24,086 nucleotides of DNA from a virus. Below are positions 6,102-14,184 of this stretch, piece by piece. The stretch lies in the IMG/VR virus record IMGVR_UViG_3300014501_000755, positions 1 through 24,086 of that record; one strand, 5' to 3'. The position numbers and the translations under genes were made by a program. How positions within the stretch are numbered: the stretch's first letter is position 1; every line of letters begins with the position of its first letter. The notes beneath the pieces were generated by a model. That model was not told the origin of the DNA and did not search any database. It saw only the letters and a program-made list of their open reading frames with translations.

Positions 6102-6920
6102 ATGATCGCCAAGGCAAGACTAAAGCGGCGCACCAAGCTTGAAATGCTGGCGCCTGAACTGCAGGAGGAAATCCTCGCGCATTGCAAGAACCTGACGCAA
6201 AAGGAGGGTGCGCAGTGGCTGAAGGAGGAACATGGGATAGAAGCAGGGATGACCAGCCTGGGGAAGTGGCTGACAGAGAAGCAGGAAAGGAGATCGATCC
6301 TGAAACCGGCGCGCAAGACGCGGGCGGATTCCCGCCTTGGAATCCTGCCGGCGGACGCCCAGGAGAATATATTCAGCCATTGTGAAACAGTGACGCTGGA
6401 GGAAGGGGTAAAATGGCTCAGGGAGGAAATGAAGATCGAGTCGAGCGCACAAGGCTTGAGCAGATGGCTAATGAAACGGCGGGCGGATATGTCGATGGAG
6501 GAACGGCTGGAAGAGATCCGGGACGATAGCAAACGCGCGAAGATGGTTGGCGATCTGTTCGGGGCGGCGACGGCGCTCTCCGAGGCGAATTGCGTATTGG
6601 TCGCGCAGGCTGTGTTCGAGGAATTCCGGAGGCCGGCGGCGGAACGGGATTCGAAACGGCTAATGCAATACATGGGGATGGCGCTGAAGGCGCGCACCGT
6701 GGATTTGGCTTATAACAAGTTCCGATTCGATGCGGCGAAGAGGGCGCGGGAATGCGCGGCGGGGTTGAATGAGATCAACGCAAACGATGGGGACGAGCGG
6801 AAGAAAACAGAGATGGCGATGGTCCTGCTCTTCGGCGAGGCGCCGTCGATCGACGTTACGCTGCCCGAGAATAATCCCGGTGAACCCGATGTGGAACCGA
6901 CGCAGGAGGATGCGGCCTGA
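6102..6920 (+). CDS. Terminase small subunit-like protein (Mu gp27/DUF3486-type) with duplicated HTH unit, 272 aa
   Basis: The ATG at 6102 is chosen over 6054, which lies inside the preceding gene. The N-terminal part holds two copies of the same helix-turn-helix unit, residues about 13-64 and 79-127, 66 residues apart. The shared pattern is L..L....Q..I..HC...T..EG..WL.EE..I......L..WL..... The second half (from about 130) is helical and matches the general layout of gp27-like small terminases, with an acidic tail (PGEPDVEPTQEDAA). It would recognise DNA for packaging and load the large subunit. Its stop overlaps the large terminase start by one base (TGATG). Tandem HTH units are not what I expect for this family. 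Confidence 0.75.
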   Translation: MIAKARLKRRTKLEMLAPELQEEILAHCKNLTQKEGAQWLKEEHGIEAGMTSLGKWLTEKQERRSILKPARKTRADSRLGILPADAQENIFSHCETVTLEEGVKWLREEMKIESSAQGLSRWLMKRRADMSMEERLEEIRDDSKRAKMVGDLFGAATALSEANCVLVAQAVFEEFRRPAAERDSKRLMQYMGMALKARTVDLAYNKFRFDAAKRARECAAGLNEINANDGDERKKTEMAMVLLFGEAPSIDVTLPENNPGEPDVEPTQEDAA

Positions 6921-8413
6921 TGTACGTGTACCCGTACAAGAAAGTGAAGCTGACGGCGAGGCAGCGGGCGAGCCAGGAGGCGGCGATGATCAGCCTGCGC
7001 CAATACCAGGCGACGGCGTTCTGGTCCACGCTTGGGATGCTGGTGCTGCACTGGAGCAGGCAGATCGGCAAGAGTTACACGCTGGCCGCATGGGGGATCC
7101 ACCGCATCCTGGCGAACCCAGGGAGATTGGTGACGGTATTGAGCAACTCAAAATCGAACGGGATGGAGTTCATCCAGAAATGCTCGGAGATGTGCGTGTT
7201 GCTGAGCAAGGCATTCGAACAGGTGGATCTTTCCGCCGACGAGAAGATCGAGAACATGCGGATGGAAGTTCGCATCAAGGAGAAGCGGAAGGTCGGGCGG
7301 ATCATCGTGCTGGCGGCGAATCCGCGGACGGCGCGGGGATTTTCCGGAGACCTGATCCTGGATGAGTTCGCGTTTCACGAGGATAGCACGGCGATCTGGG
7401 ACGCGGCGGAGCCGATTATCTCGAGCAACAAGAGTTTTGCGTGCCGTGTGGCGAGCACGGGCAATGGGCGGTTCAATATGTTCCATCAACTGGCGGGCGA
7501 ATCGTCGCCGTACTGGGTATCCCGGATTCGCAGGAGCGAGGCGTATGTGATGGGCGTGACCATCCATGACCCGGCGTCGCGGAGGGAACTGAGTCCCGAC
7601 GAGGCGCGAGACAGGGCGCTGGACAAGGGAAGCTATGACCAGAACTACGAGTGCGCATTCAATGATGAAAGCATGGCGCTGCTTACCAATGAGCTGCTGG
7701 CGGCGTGCGAGTACCAGCTTGAAGCCGGAGACAATGAGTGCTTGATCTGCTCGCAGGATTGGACGCGGGAGGCGATCGATCTGCTGCGCGCTTGCAAGGG
7801 GCCGCTGGGAGTGGGGCTGGATGTGGGGCGCGCCCGCGATATCACGGTGATCACCATAGGGGAGAAGATAGGGGGCATTGTATTCACGCGGGCCATCCTG
7901 CGGATCAGCGCGATGCGGCTGCCGCAGCAGCTCGAGCGGCTGCGGCCGGTGCTGGAGATGCGGAACTTCGGAAGGCTGAGCGGGGACGCGACGGGGCTGG
8001 GGCTCGGGCTGGTGGAGTTCGCGCAGGAGCTGTGCGGGAGCTACCGCGCGGAGGCGGTGCAATTCGCGAGCCGGGAGAAGCGGACCGTGCGGGGCATCCA
8101 GCAAAGCGACTCGGCATTGGTGACGGAACTTATGGCGCTCGACTTACTCGAGGCATTCGAGGGCGGGGGGATCCGGATCCCGTGCGAGGCGGCGCTGCGG
8201 GAGAGCCTGCGGAAGCCGGAGCGGATCACCACGGCAAACGGCGTGCGGATCGCGGCGACGCGGGACGGGGCGGGACATGCGGATGAATTCTGGAGCATGG
8301 CGCTGATGGTGCGGACCCTGAAGGGGGCGGCCACGAGCTTTGCTTACGAGGCCGGGGAAGCAAATCCCGGCGAGAAATATGCAGCAATGGAAAAAAAGGC
8401 TCTAACATGGTAA
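6920..8413 (+). CDS. Terminase large subunit, Mu gp28-like, 497 aa
   Basis: This is the ATP-driven packaging motor with nuclease. The ATPase domain shows the arginine-containing Walker A (R47-Q-I-G-K-S52) and Walker B with coupling Glu (LILDEF, Asp148-Glu149). The RNase H-like nuclease follows, with acidic residues at Asp301 (GLDVGRARD), Asp356 (GDATG) and Asp455 (HADEFWSMAL). Length and motif order fit gp28-type large terminases of Mu-like phages, which package by a headful mechanism. It overlaps the portal gene by 7 bp, as expected for a coupled packaging operon. No frameshift or missing catalytic residue is seen. Confidence 0.92.
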   Translation: MYVYPYKKVKLTARQRASQEAAMISLRQYQATAFWSTLGMLVLHWSRQIGKSYTLAAWGIHRILANPGRLVTVLSNSKSNGMEFIQKCSEMCVLLSKAFEQVDLSADEKIENMRMEVRIKEKRKVGRIIVLAANPRTARGFSGDLILDEFAFHEDSTAIWDAAEPIISSNKSFACRVASTGNGRFNMFHQLAGESSPYWVSRIRRSEAYVMGVTIHDPASRRELSPDEARDRALDKGSYDQNYECAFNDESMALLTNELLAACEYQLEAGDNECLICSQDWTREAIDLLRACKGPLGVGLDVGRARDITVITIGEKIGGIVFTRAILRISAMRLPQQLERLRPVLEMRNFGRLSGDATGLGLGLVEFAQELCGSYRAEAVQFASREKRTVRGIQQSDSALVTELMALDLLEAFEGGGIRIPCEAALRESLRKPERITTANGVRIAATRDGAGHADEFWSMALMVRTLKGAATSFAYEAGEANPGEKYAAMEKKALTW

Positions 8414-9759
8414 CTCCAAAAAATCGCATCACCCACGCCAACGGCGGAGGGTCAAAAGCGGCAACAAGGCGCGCGCCGAAGACGGCGAGCACCGTGAGCG
8501 CGGATGTCGTGCAGCTCGCGCTGCGGTCCCGGTTCAATCCATTGAGGGGCCTGACGCCGCAGCTTTTGTCGGTGTACCTGGATAACTTCCTCCTGGGGTT
8601 TGTCGCATATGCGGGGCTGGTGTGGGACCAGATCGAGAAGCGGGACGATGTGATCCGCAATGTCGCGAGCAAGCGCAAGAAGGCGCTCGCGAAGTATAAG
8701 CGGCAAAGCTACCAGCGCGATGGAAGCGCGGAGGCGGAGGCGCACGCCGAGGCGCTGGACGACTTTTACCATCACCTGACGGTGGTGAATGCGCTGGATG
8801 AGAATGAGCGGGGCGGATTTCAACTGCTGGTGAGGCAGATGATGGATGCGGTCGGCAAATACTACGCGGTGCATGAGATCGTGTGGAAGCCGGCGACTGG
8901 GCCGGACGGGGTGCTGACGGCGGAGTTGCGGTTCGTGCCGCTGTGGTTCTTCGAGAATCGCACGGGACGGCTGCGCTACCTGAAGGTGCCGCTGGGCGGG
9001 GCGGAGGGGGAGCCGCTGGAGGAGGGCGGATGGATGATCACCAAGGGGGACGGGATCATGGAGGCGTGCTCGATTGCGTACATGTTCAAGAATATGCCGT
9101 TGAAGGATTGGGTAAGTTACTCGGATAAGTTCGGGACGCCGGGCGTGCTGGGCCAGACCAACGCGGCAAAGGGGAGCGAGGCGGGGGAGGCATTGAAGGC
9201 GGCGGTCGCGGCGTTCGGGCAGAATTGGTCGGGGGTGGTGTATGGATCGGATGGGACGGTGAAGGATCCTATCTCGCTGATCACGGCGCGCGGCGAAGGG
9301 ACGCTGCCCTTCCCTCCGCTGGTGGAGCGGATGGACCGGGCGCTGGTCTCGCTCTGGCGCGGAAGCGACCTCTCCACCATGTCCGCGGACAACAAGGGGG
9401 CCAGCGTCCAGGAGGGCGAGAGTGACATTCTGCTGGAAGACGACGCGACCATGGTCACCGAGGCGCTCAATTATTACATCGATCGCTGGGTTATCTGGCA
9501 GAAGTTCGGAAGAGAGCCGCTGGCTTACTCGCGGATTGTAGTGCCCGAGGCGAAGAATGTGGCGCTGGACCTGAGGATCGATGAGTTACTGCTGCGCGCG
9601 GGGGCGCGGATGGGCGAGCGGGAGCGGCTGGAGTATTACGGACGGCCGCTGATCGGAGAGGATGATCAGGCGCTGCACAACCCGGCGACAATCATTGAGA
9701 GGGTCCAGGATGAAGTGCAGGACGAGCCGGCAAGTACCGGCAGCCTGTCTGGCAGTTAG
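8407..9759 (+). CDS. Portal protein, DUF935 family (Mu gp29-like), 450 aa
   Basis: This protein would form the dodecameric ring at the capsid vertex through which DNA passes. It has the DUF935 hallmarks: an N-terminal region with QIEKRDDVIRNVASKRKKAL, a central MMDAVGKYYAVHEIVWKP, the wing/stem part around WVSYSDKFGTPGVLGQ, and YYIDRWVIWQKFG toward the C-terminus. Length is slightly below Mu gp29. The gene overlaps the end of the large terminase by 7 bp. The next Mu gene, the MuF-type minor head protein (gp30), is absent, and the protease follows directly 21 bp downstream. Confidence 0.88.
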   Translation: MVTPKNRITHANGGGSKAATRRAPKTASTVSADVVQLALRSRFNPLRGLTPQLLSVYLDNFLLGFVAYAGLVWDQIEKRDDVIRNVASKRKKALAKYKRQSYQRDGSAEAEAHAEALDDFYHHLTVVNALDENERGGFQLLVRQMMDAVGKYYAVHEIVWKPATGPDGVLTAELRFVPLWFFENRTGRLRYLKVPLGGAEGEPLEEGGWMITKGDGIMEACSIAYMFKNMPLKDWVSYSDKFGTPGVLGQTNAAKGSEAGEALKAAVAAFGQNWSGVVYGSDGTVKDPISLITARGEGTLPFPPLVERMDRALVSLWRGSDLSTMSADNKGASVQEGESDILLEDDATMVTEALNYYIDRWVIWQKFGREPLAYSRIVVPEAKNVALDLRIDELLLRAGARMGERERLEYYGRPLIGEDDQALHNPATIIERVQDEVQDEPASTGSLSGS

Positions 9760-9780
9760 CAAAACAACACGTTTACTTAT

Positions 9781-11013
9781 ATGAAACAGTTTCCATTTAA
9801 ACTCCACATCCTCGCGGCGAGGGCAACCTGGCTGGCGAATGAAGCGCATCAGACGGCGATCACACTGTTCCTGCCGAATCAATTGTCGCCACGGCAGGAG
9901 GGCCAGGACCATTGGTTGCAGCTCTCGCCGTTTGGCGATTTCGGCAACGTGAGCGGGAAGGCGCGAGTCATCCAGAGATTCCGCAAGGAGGACGCGCAAC
10001 ATATCTGCAATGAGTTCAACTCCACGCTGCGGCGGGTGACGCAGCCGCTCGGGATGCCATTCTATATAGGGCATCCGGATCATCCGCGCTTCGCGGGCCA
10101 GCCAGGGCACGAGGATACGCGCGCCTACGGGCGGGGGAAGGAGATGCAGGTGCGGCATGATGCGGGGTGCGCGGCCTGCGCGGGTTTTGCGAATGCGCGG
10201 GGCACGGCGGATGACGCGGCGGCGCCGTGCCAGGAGCATGGGCTGTTTGTGAGAATGCATTGGAATGACGAGGGGGCGCGGCTGATCGCGAATGAGAGCT
10301 TTCACGGCCATAGTGTGAACTGGGCGGCTGTACCGGAAGCGATGGAGAACGGGGTGCAAATCTACCGGCCGATTCGCGTGAAGAGCGCGGGCTTTACCAA
10401 TGAACCGAATATCCCGGTGCGGCCGGCATCGCTGGCGAATGCGGGAGGCGGAGAGAGCAGCGAAGGGGAAGGGACGGTGGCGCAAGGGATCGTGCCGGCG
10501 AGGCTGAAAGTCCTCGCGGGTTTCAAGGAAGACGAAGAGGTGACCATGGATCAGGTGATCGAGGCGCTGGAGAAAGCGCGTGCGGTGGATCAAGCGAACG
10601 AGGGGGGCGCGAGCGTGGCGGAGCTGGAGCGACAATTGGCCAATGAACGGCTGGCGCGGGCAACGGCGGTGGTGGATGGGCTGGTCAGGAGCGGGCGGAT
10701 CGTCACGAAGGACCGGGATGGGTGCGTCGAGCAATTGTGCGGCGCGGGAGAGGGATTCGATGAAACGGCGGCGCAACTCGGCAACAGCCGGACGCTGGTA
10801 AAGACCGAGCCAAAGACGCGGGGGCTGGCGGGGCAGCATGCGAAGGTGGTCGAAGGGGAGCGGGATCGGACGGCGCGTTTCCAGGAATTGATGGATGCGC
10901 GGCAGAAAGAGTTTCCCAACGAGAGCTATGAGAGCCGGTTCCGCGTCGTGGCGAACTCCAACGAGGGCTCGCATCTCTTCGCGCAGATGAGCCGGGCGGG
11001 AGCGGAAGAGTAA
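9781..11013 (+). CDS. Capsid maturation protease/scaffold, Mu I-like (gp32), 410 aa
   Basis: The first half resembles the Mu I protease domain: WLQLSPFGDFGN, PFYIGHPD, a conserved D-T-R-A-Y-G-R segment, GLFVRMHWNDEGARLI, and SFHGHSVNW with a candidate Ser nucleophile and nearby His, ending in YRPIRVKSAGFTNEPNIPV. The second half (from about residue 250) is helical and charged and probably acts as scaffold, as in Mu where I and Z share a C-terminus. An insertion around residues 125-155 contains four cysteines and looks extra relative to the family. The start ATG at 9781 follows TTTACTTAT with no Shine-Dalgarno. Confidence 0.85.
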   Translation: MKQFPFKLHILAARATWLANEAHQTAITLFLPNQLSPRQEGQDHWLQLSPFGDFGNVSGKARVIQRFRKEDAQHICNEFNSTLRRVTQPLGMPFYIGHPDHPRFAGQPGHEDTRAYGRGKEMQVRHDAGCAACAGFANARGTADDAAAPCQEHGLFVRMHWNDEGARLIANESFHGHSVNWAAVPEAMENGVQIYRPIRVKSAGFTNEPNIPVRPASLANAGGGESSEGEGTVAQGIVPARLKVLAGFKEDEEVTMDQVIEALEKARAVDQANEGGASVAELERQLANERLARATAVVDGLVRSGRIVTKDRDGCVEQLCGAGEGFDETAAQLGNSRTLVKTEPKTRGLAGQHAKVVEGERDRTARFQELMDARQKEFPNESYESRFRVVANSNEGSHLFAQMSRAGAEE

Positions 11014-11031
11014 TTCAAAAGAGTAACTAAC

Positions 11032-11187
11032 ATGACAAAGGAACAACCCGACCCGGAGAAGCTCCGGGAGAAGATGGAAGCGGGACTATCCCGCGAACAA
11101 GCAATCGAGGTGCTGGCGCGCCAGAACGAGGCGGATGAAAAGGCCGCGACAAAGCGAAAGGGCGCGGAGAAGGCGAAAGCCAAATAA
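11032..11187 (+). CDS. Small highly charged protein, 51 aa
   Basis: This is a short ORF between the protease and decoration genes, starting ATG ACA AAG and ending in Lys/Ala-rich sequence (KRKGAEKAKAK). It is nearly all Glu, Lys, Arg and Ala, predicted as one or two helices, with a turn-like GLSREQAIEVLARQN resembling a small helical bundle motif. It lies 18 bp after the protease gene on the same strand and has no other candidate function. A scaffold, DNA-binding or capsid-interior role is possible but unproven. Confidence 0.55.
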   Translation: MTKEQPDPEKLREKMEAGLSREQAIEVLARQNEADEKAATKRKGAEKAKAK

Positions 11188-11198
11188 TGAATTTGCCA

Positions 11199-11255
11199 CC
11201 CGGGCACTTCCGCCGCGGGGGGCAGCAACCCGGCTTTACCTGGTTAGTGCCGGGG
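11199..11255 (+). promoter_or_regulatory. Intercistronic hairpin before the decoration gene
   Basis: CCCGGGCACT (11199-11208) pairs with AGTGCCGGGG (11246-11255) over nine of ten positions, enclosing a GC-rich interior. It is not followed by a T-tract, so it is not a standard terminator. A strong ribosome-binding site (AAAGGAGA, from 11269) lies just downstream. It may mark RNA processing or stabilise the capsid mRNA. Confidence 0.5.
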
Positions 11256-11287
11256 CAAGCCAAACAACAAAGGAGAATGACACATCT

Positions 11288-11803
11288 ATGATCCACATGA
11301 TCATCAGCGGCTTAGTGTTGCTGCTCATCCTGGCAGCAGCCCTGGGCTTACTCAACAAACGGCGGGTTTTGACCTATCTGGCCAATAACTCGCTCATCGT
11401 GAACATCACGCCCAAGGGGAGGGCGTCGGCCGTGGCGGACGCGGCATTTACCAGCAGATACCTGATCTGCAAGCGGGGAGCGCAGACTTACAGCGTGGCG
11501 ATCGCGGGCCAGGGAGACACGCCCTATGGGGTGGTGCCGGATATGACGCCGACAACGGACACGGACCTGAGTTATCCGCTGCCTGTGAACATCCTCGGGC
11601 TGAACGAGGATACGGAACGGATGATCGCGAGCGGGGCGATCGCAATCGATGCGATGCTGACCACCGATGCGGCGGGCCAGGTGCGCGCGGTGCCGGTGGC
11701 CTCGGGGACTTACTGGATCATCGGCAAGGCGAAGACGGCCGCGGCCGCGGCAGGCGACCAGGTGGAGGCCGTGCCGTGCTTCCCATACCAGTTCACCCAC
11801 TAA
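11288..11803 (+). CDS. Capsid decoration-like protein with N-terminal membrane segment, 171 aa
   Basis: Residues about 50-171 resemble capsid decoration (DUF2190-like) proteins: CKRGAQTYSVAIAGQGDTPYGV, then VASGTYWIIGKAKTAAAAAGDQVEAVP, a beta-rich fold with alternating small residues, placed directly before the major capsid gene. Residues about 3-22 form a strongly hydrophobic helix (IISGLVLLLILAAALGLL), which is unexpected for a virion surface protein. A non-ATG start after this helix cannot be excluded, but the AAAGGAGA site (from 11269) about twelve bases before ATG 11288 supports this start. It is the only late gene with a canonical Shine-Dalgarno sequence. Confidence 0.6.
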   Translation: MIHMIISGLVLLLILAAALGLLNKRRVLTYLANNSLIVNITPKGRASAVADAAFTSRYLICKRGAQTYSVAIAGQGDTPYGVVPDMTPTTDTDLSYPLPVNILGLNEDTERMIASGAIAIDAMLTTDAAGQVRAVPVASGTYWIIGKAKTAAAAAGDQVEAVPCFPYQFTH

Positions 11804-11830
11804 CCAACGCGATTACTACCTATCAAACCT

Positions 11831-12913
11831 ATGAAAACGAAAACCGCGGCACTGCCGCAACTGTCCTACGCGGACTTCCAAAAGCAACACGCGAGCGCGC
11901 TGGGGAGGGTGGCACGCGTAGAGACCGAGCCGGTCGCGCTGCTGGCCAATGAAGGCGTAAGCATCCAGCCGGGGACTGTGTACCTGGCGAACGAGTCGGT
12001 GTTCACGCAGCAATACTTCGACGAGCCGCTGACCAATTATGCCACGGGCTGGAAGGACCCGAATAACATCGAGAAGACGCTCGAGTTCTTCGCGCCCGGG
12101 GTGCCGGTGCCGCGCCGGTTCACTTATAAGTCCTGGACGAACATCGAGGAGTTTCTTTCCGAAGGGACTTACGACGACCTGCGCGCGATCGGCGGGGAGT
12201 TTGCCACCGTGAAATACACCGGGACGGAAGTCCACGCGAGGACGGACAATCGCGGGCTGCGGCTGCGGGTGGACATGGACGAGGTGGCGGATCCGAACAG
12301 CGTGCTGGCGGGCGGGGTGCCCGCTTACCAAGGGCGGATCGTCGGGAAGCTGAAGCGGCGCATCCTGCGCAACTCGCTGCGGCGGGCGATCTCGCTGCTG
12401 AGCGCGGGCGCGACCAATACGGCGAAGACGTGGAACGGGACGGCCGGGCAGGACCCGGATAACGACGTGCTGCAGGAACTGGTGAGCGCGGCGACGCAAG
12501 CGGGCATCCGCCCGAACCGGGTGGGGTGGGGCGATACGGCGTGGGCGAAGCGCATCCTGACGCATCGCGCGCAGAACGACGCGGGAGGGTATGCGAGCGC
12601 GGGACTTACCCCGGAGCAGGTGGGGATGTTCCTCAATGTGGAGGCGTACGTGAGCCGGGAGCGGTTCTCGGCAGCGGGCGCGGGGCTCGCGGAGCTGGTT
12701 GGGAATCTCGTCTTCATGTTCTACGCGCTGGAAGGCCAGGACACGGAGGACCCGTCAAATATCAAGCGGTTCTACTCCGTGACCGACAGCGGGGGGCCGT
12801 GGCGCGTGTATGTGCAGCAGGTCACCAGCAAGCTGGTGGATATTACCGTCGAGCATTACGAGCTGATCAAGGTGACCAGCCTGCTCGGGATCAATCAGTT
12901 CACCATTAGCTAA
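11831..12913 (+). CDS. Major capsid protein, 360 aa
   Basis: Position after protease and decoration genes, length and sequence texture identify this as the coat protein, probably HK97-fold. Recognisable stretches are VPRRFTYKSWTNIEE (N-arm region), HARTDNRGLRLRVDMDEVADPN (spine helix region), KRRILRNSLRRAISLLSAGAT, a P-N-R-V-G-W-G-D-T-A-W segment typical of this coat family, and VDITVEHYELIKVTSLLGINQFTIS at the C-terminus. It would form the shell around DNA. The gene is flanked by intercistronic hairpins on the capsid side (12921-12983) and before the decoration gene. No cleavable delta domain is apparent. I cannot say whether it is a Mu T homologue or another coat family. Confidence 0.8.
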   Translation: MKTKTAALPQLSYADFQKQHASALGRVARVETEPVALLANEGVSIQPGTVYLANESVFTQQYFDEPLTNYATGWKDPNNIEKTLEFFAPGVPVPRRFTYKSWTNIEEFLSEGTYDDLRAIGGEFATVKYTGTEVHARTDNRGLRLRVDMDEVADPNSVLAGGVPAYQGRIVGKLKRRILRNSLRRAISLLSAGATNTAKTWNGTAGQDPDNDVLQELVSAATQAGIRPNRVGWGDTAWAKRILTHRAQNDAGGYASAGLTPEQVGMFLNVEAYVSRERFSAAGAGLAELVGNLVFMFYALEGQDTEDPSNIKRFYSVTDSGGPWRVYVQQVTSKLVDITVEHYELIKVTSLLGINQFTIS

Positions 12914-12920
12914 CCAAAAC

Positions 12921-12983
12921 GGCCTGGTTGGGGGAGCCGCCGCCCGAGTCCTGGGGGAAAAACTCCGGGCGGCGGCCAAGGCC
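12921..12983 (+). promoter_or_regulatory. Long intercistronic hairpin after the capsid gene
   Basis: GCCGCCGCCCGAGT (12936-12949) pairs with ACTCCGGGCGGCGGC (12962-12976) with one bulge; the loop is twelve bases. An outer GGCCT/AGGCC pair extends it. It lies between the capsid stop (12913) and the next start (12999) and has no T-tract. Such a structure could protect the capsid mRNA from 3' decay or reduce read-through to downstream genes, setting high capsid dosage. Confidence 0.65.
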
Positions 12984-12998
12984 GGGCAATAAACAAAT

Positions 12999-13451
12999 AT
13001 GAGTAACTGGACTTCCATCACCATCGACAGCCTGAAGGCGGCCGGACATGGCACGATCATCGACGCGGCGCAATCGGCGGGGGCCGGGGGAGTGGATCCC
13101 GTGACGGAATCAATCGCCGATGCGGTGTCACGGGTGCGCGCGGCGTGCTCCACGGGCAACCAACTGGATACGGACGCGACAAAGGTCCCGAACAGCCTGA
13201 AGGGACTTACCATTCGCCTGGCGCTCTTTGCGCTGATGGAGCGGATCAATTATCCGCTGAGCGAAGACCAGCGGGATACAAGGCGCAATGATAACAGCCA
13301 GCTTTTGAGGATCAATGACGACCAGTTGAAGTTTGAGCTGCCGGATGCGCCGGCGGGCGATGCGGAGATGCAGCAGGGGGCCGCTGTCGACATGATCACG
13401 CAGACGAATCGCCACCATTACACGCGGCGCGGAACCGACGGGCTGCTCTGA
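12999..13451 (+). CDS. Head-tail connector, gp36-like (DUF1320-type), 150 aa
   Basis: The helical N-terminal half, IADAVSRVRAACSTGNQLDTDATKVPNSLKGLTIRLALFALMERINYPL, fits the DUF1320/gp36 adaptor fold, a four-helix ring under the portal in Mu-like phages. The C-terminal part, EDQRDTRRNDNSQLLRINDDQLKFELP, is hydrophilic. It directly follows the capsid gene, as expected. Start at ATG 12999, in an A-rich leader (AATAAACAAAT) without Shine-Dalgarno. Confidence 0.7.
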   Translation: MSNWTSITIDSLKAAGHGTIIDAAQSAGAGGVDPVTESIADAVSRVRAACSTGNQLDTDATKVPNSLKGLTIRLALFALMERINYPLSEDQRDTRRNDNSQLLRINDDQLKFELPDAPAGDAEMQQGAAVDMITQTNRHHYTRRGTDGLL

Positions 13452-13455
13452 TCTT

Positions 13456-14166
13456 ATGAGCCTCCAACGCTTTCAACTCGATATCGCGGCACGGCTGCAG
13501 AGTGCGGCTGCATTTGAAAATGTGCCGGTTTTCATCCTGCGTCCGCGGGCGGCGCTGACGGCGGCGGAGATCCAGGATAAGATCAATGCCAGCCTCGGGG
13601 CATTGAGCGCGCAGAATGGGAAGTCCGGACTTTGCGCGACCGTGATGATGCCGGCGGTGAGTACGAAACAGCAGGAGCTGCCGGGGCCCTATCTCCGTCT
13701 CGCGTGCAAGGTCCGCGTGCAGGAGAATGTGATCGTCAATATGGGACCGAACGGGACGCAGATCGCGTGCGAGGATGCCGCGATCTCGGTCGCGCAGACG
13801 CTGCACTTATGGACACCGGGGGGGACCGCGGGGATTTTGCGCGCGAGCGAGGAGACGATTACCGCGGATGCGACTTTTGAAGGACGGGTGACTTATGATG
13901 TGGGGGTGGAGAGCGAGCTGGACTTGCCATGCCTGGCGAAGAGTCCCCTGCCCTCCCTCTCGGCAAGCGGCGGTATCGTGACCATTACCTGCGCGGACCC
14001 GGAGGCGGCAATCTATTACACCACCGACGGGAGCATGCCATGGGCGGGGGGCGGGGGCGCGGTGCTCTACACGGCGCCATTCGCGGCGGGAGAACGGGCG
14101 CTGGTGCGGGGCGCGGCATTCAGCTCCGGAGAGCTGGGGTCGGATGTCGCGTGGCTGGCGCTGTAA
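13456..14166 (+). CDS. Tail terminator-like protein with C-terminal chitobiase-type (CHB_HEX_C) domain, 236 aa
   Basis: Residues 1-165 look like a tail completion/terminator protein (gp37-like): a start helix LDIAARLQSAAAFENVPVFIL, then a mixed alpha/beta core with LACKVRVQENVIVN and AISVAQTLHLW. Residues about 170-236 form a separate small domain with IYYTTDGSMPW, LYTAPF and a final S-S-G-E-L-G-S-D-V-A-W, the pattern of the chitobiase/beta-hexosaminidase C-terminal Ig-like domain. Such domains are appended to phage tube and terminator proteins as surface decorations and may bind sugars. The gene starts four bases after the preceding stop. Confidence 0.65.
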   Translation: MSLQRFQLDIAARLQSAAAFENVPVFILRPRAALTAAEIQDKINASLGALSAQNGKSGLCATVMMPAVSTKQQELPGPYLRLACKVRVQENVIVNMGPNGTQIACEDAAISVAQTLHLWTPGGTAGILRASEETITADATFEGRVTYDVGVESELDLPCLAKSPLPSLSASGGIVTITCADPEAAIYYTTDGSMPWAGGGGAVLYTAPFAAGERALVRGAAFSSGELGSDVAWLAL

Positions 14167-14184
14167 CCAAAACACTTACCACTT

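Noticed and set aside
9586-11046. 486-codon minus-strand frame opposite the protease gene
   Set aside because: Antisense to a recognisable Mu I-type protease; composition is that of a shadow frame.
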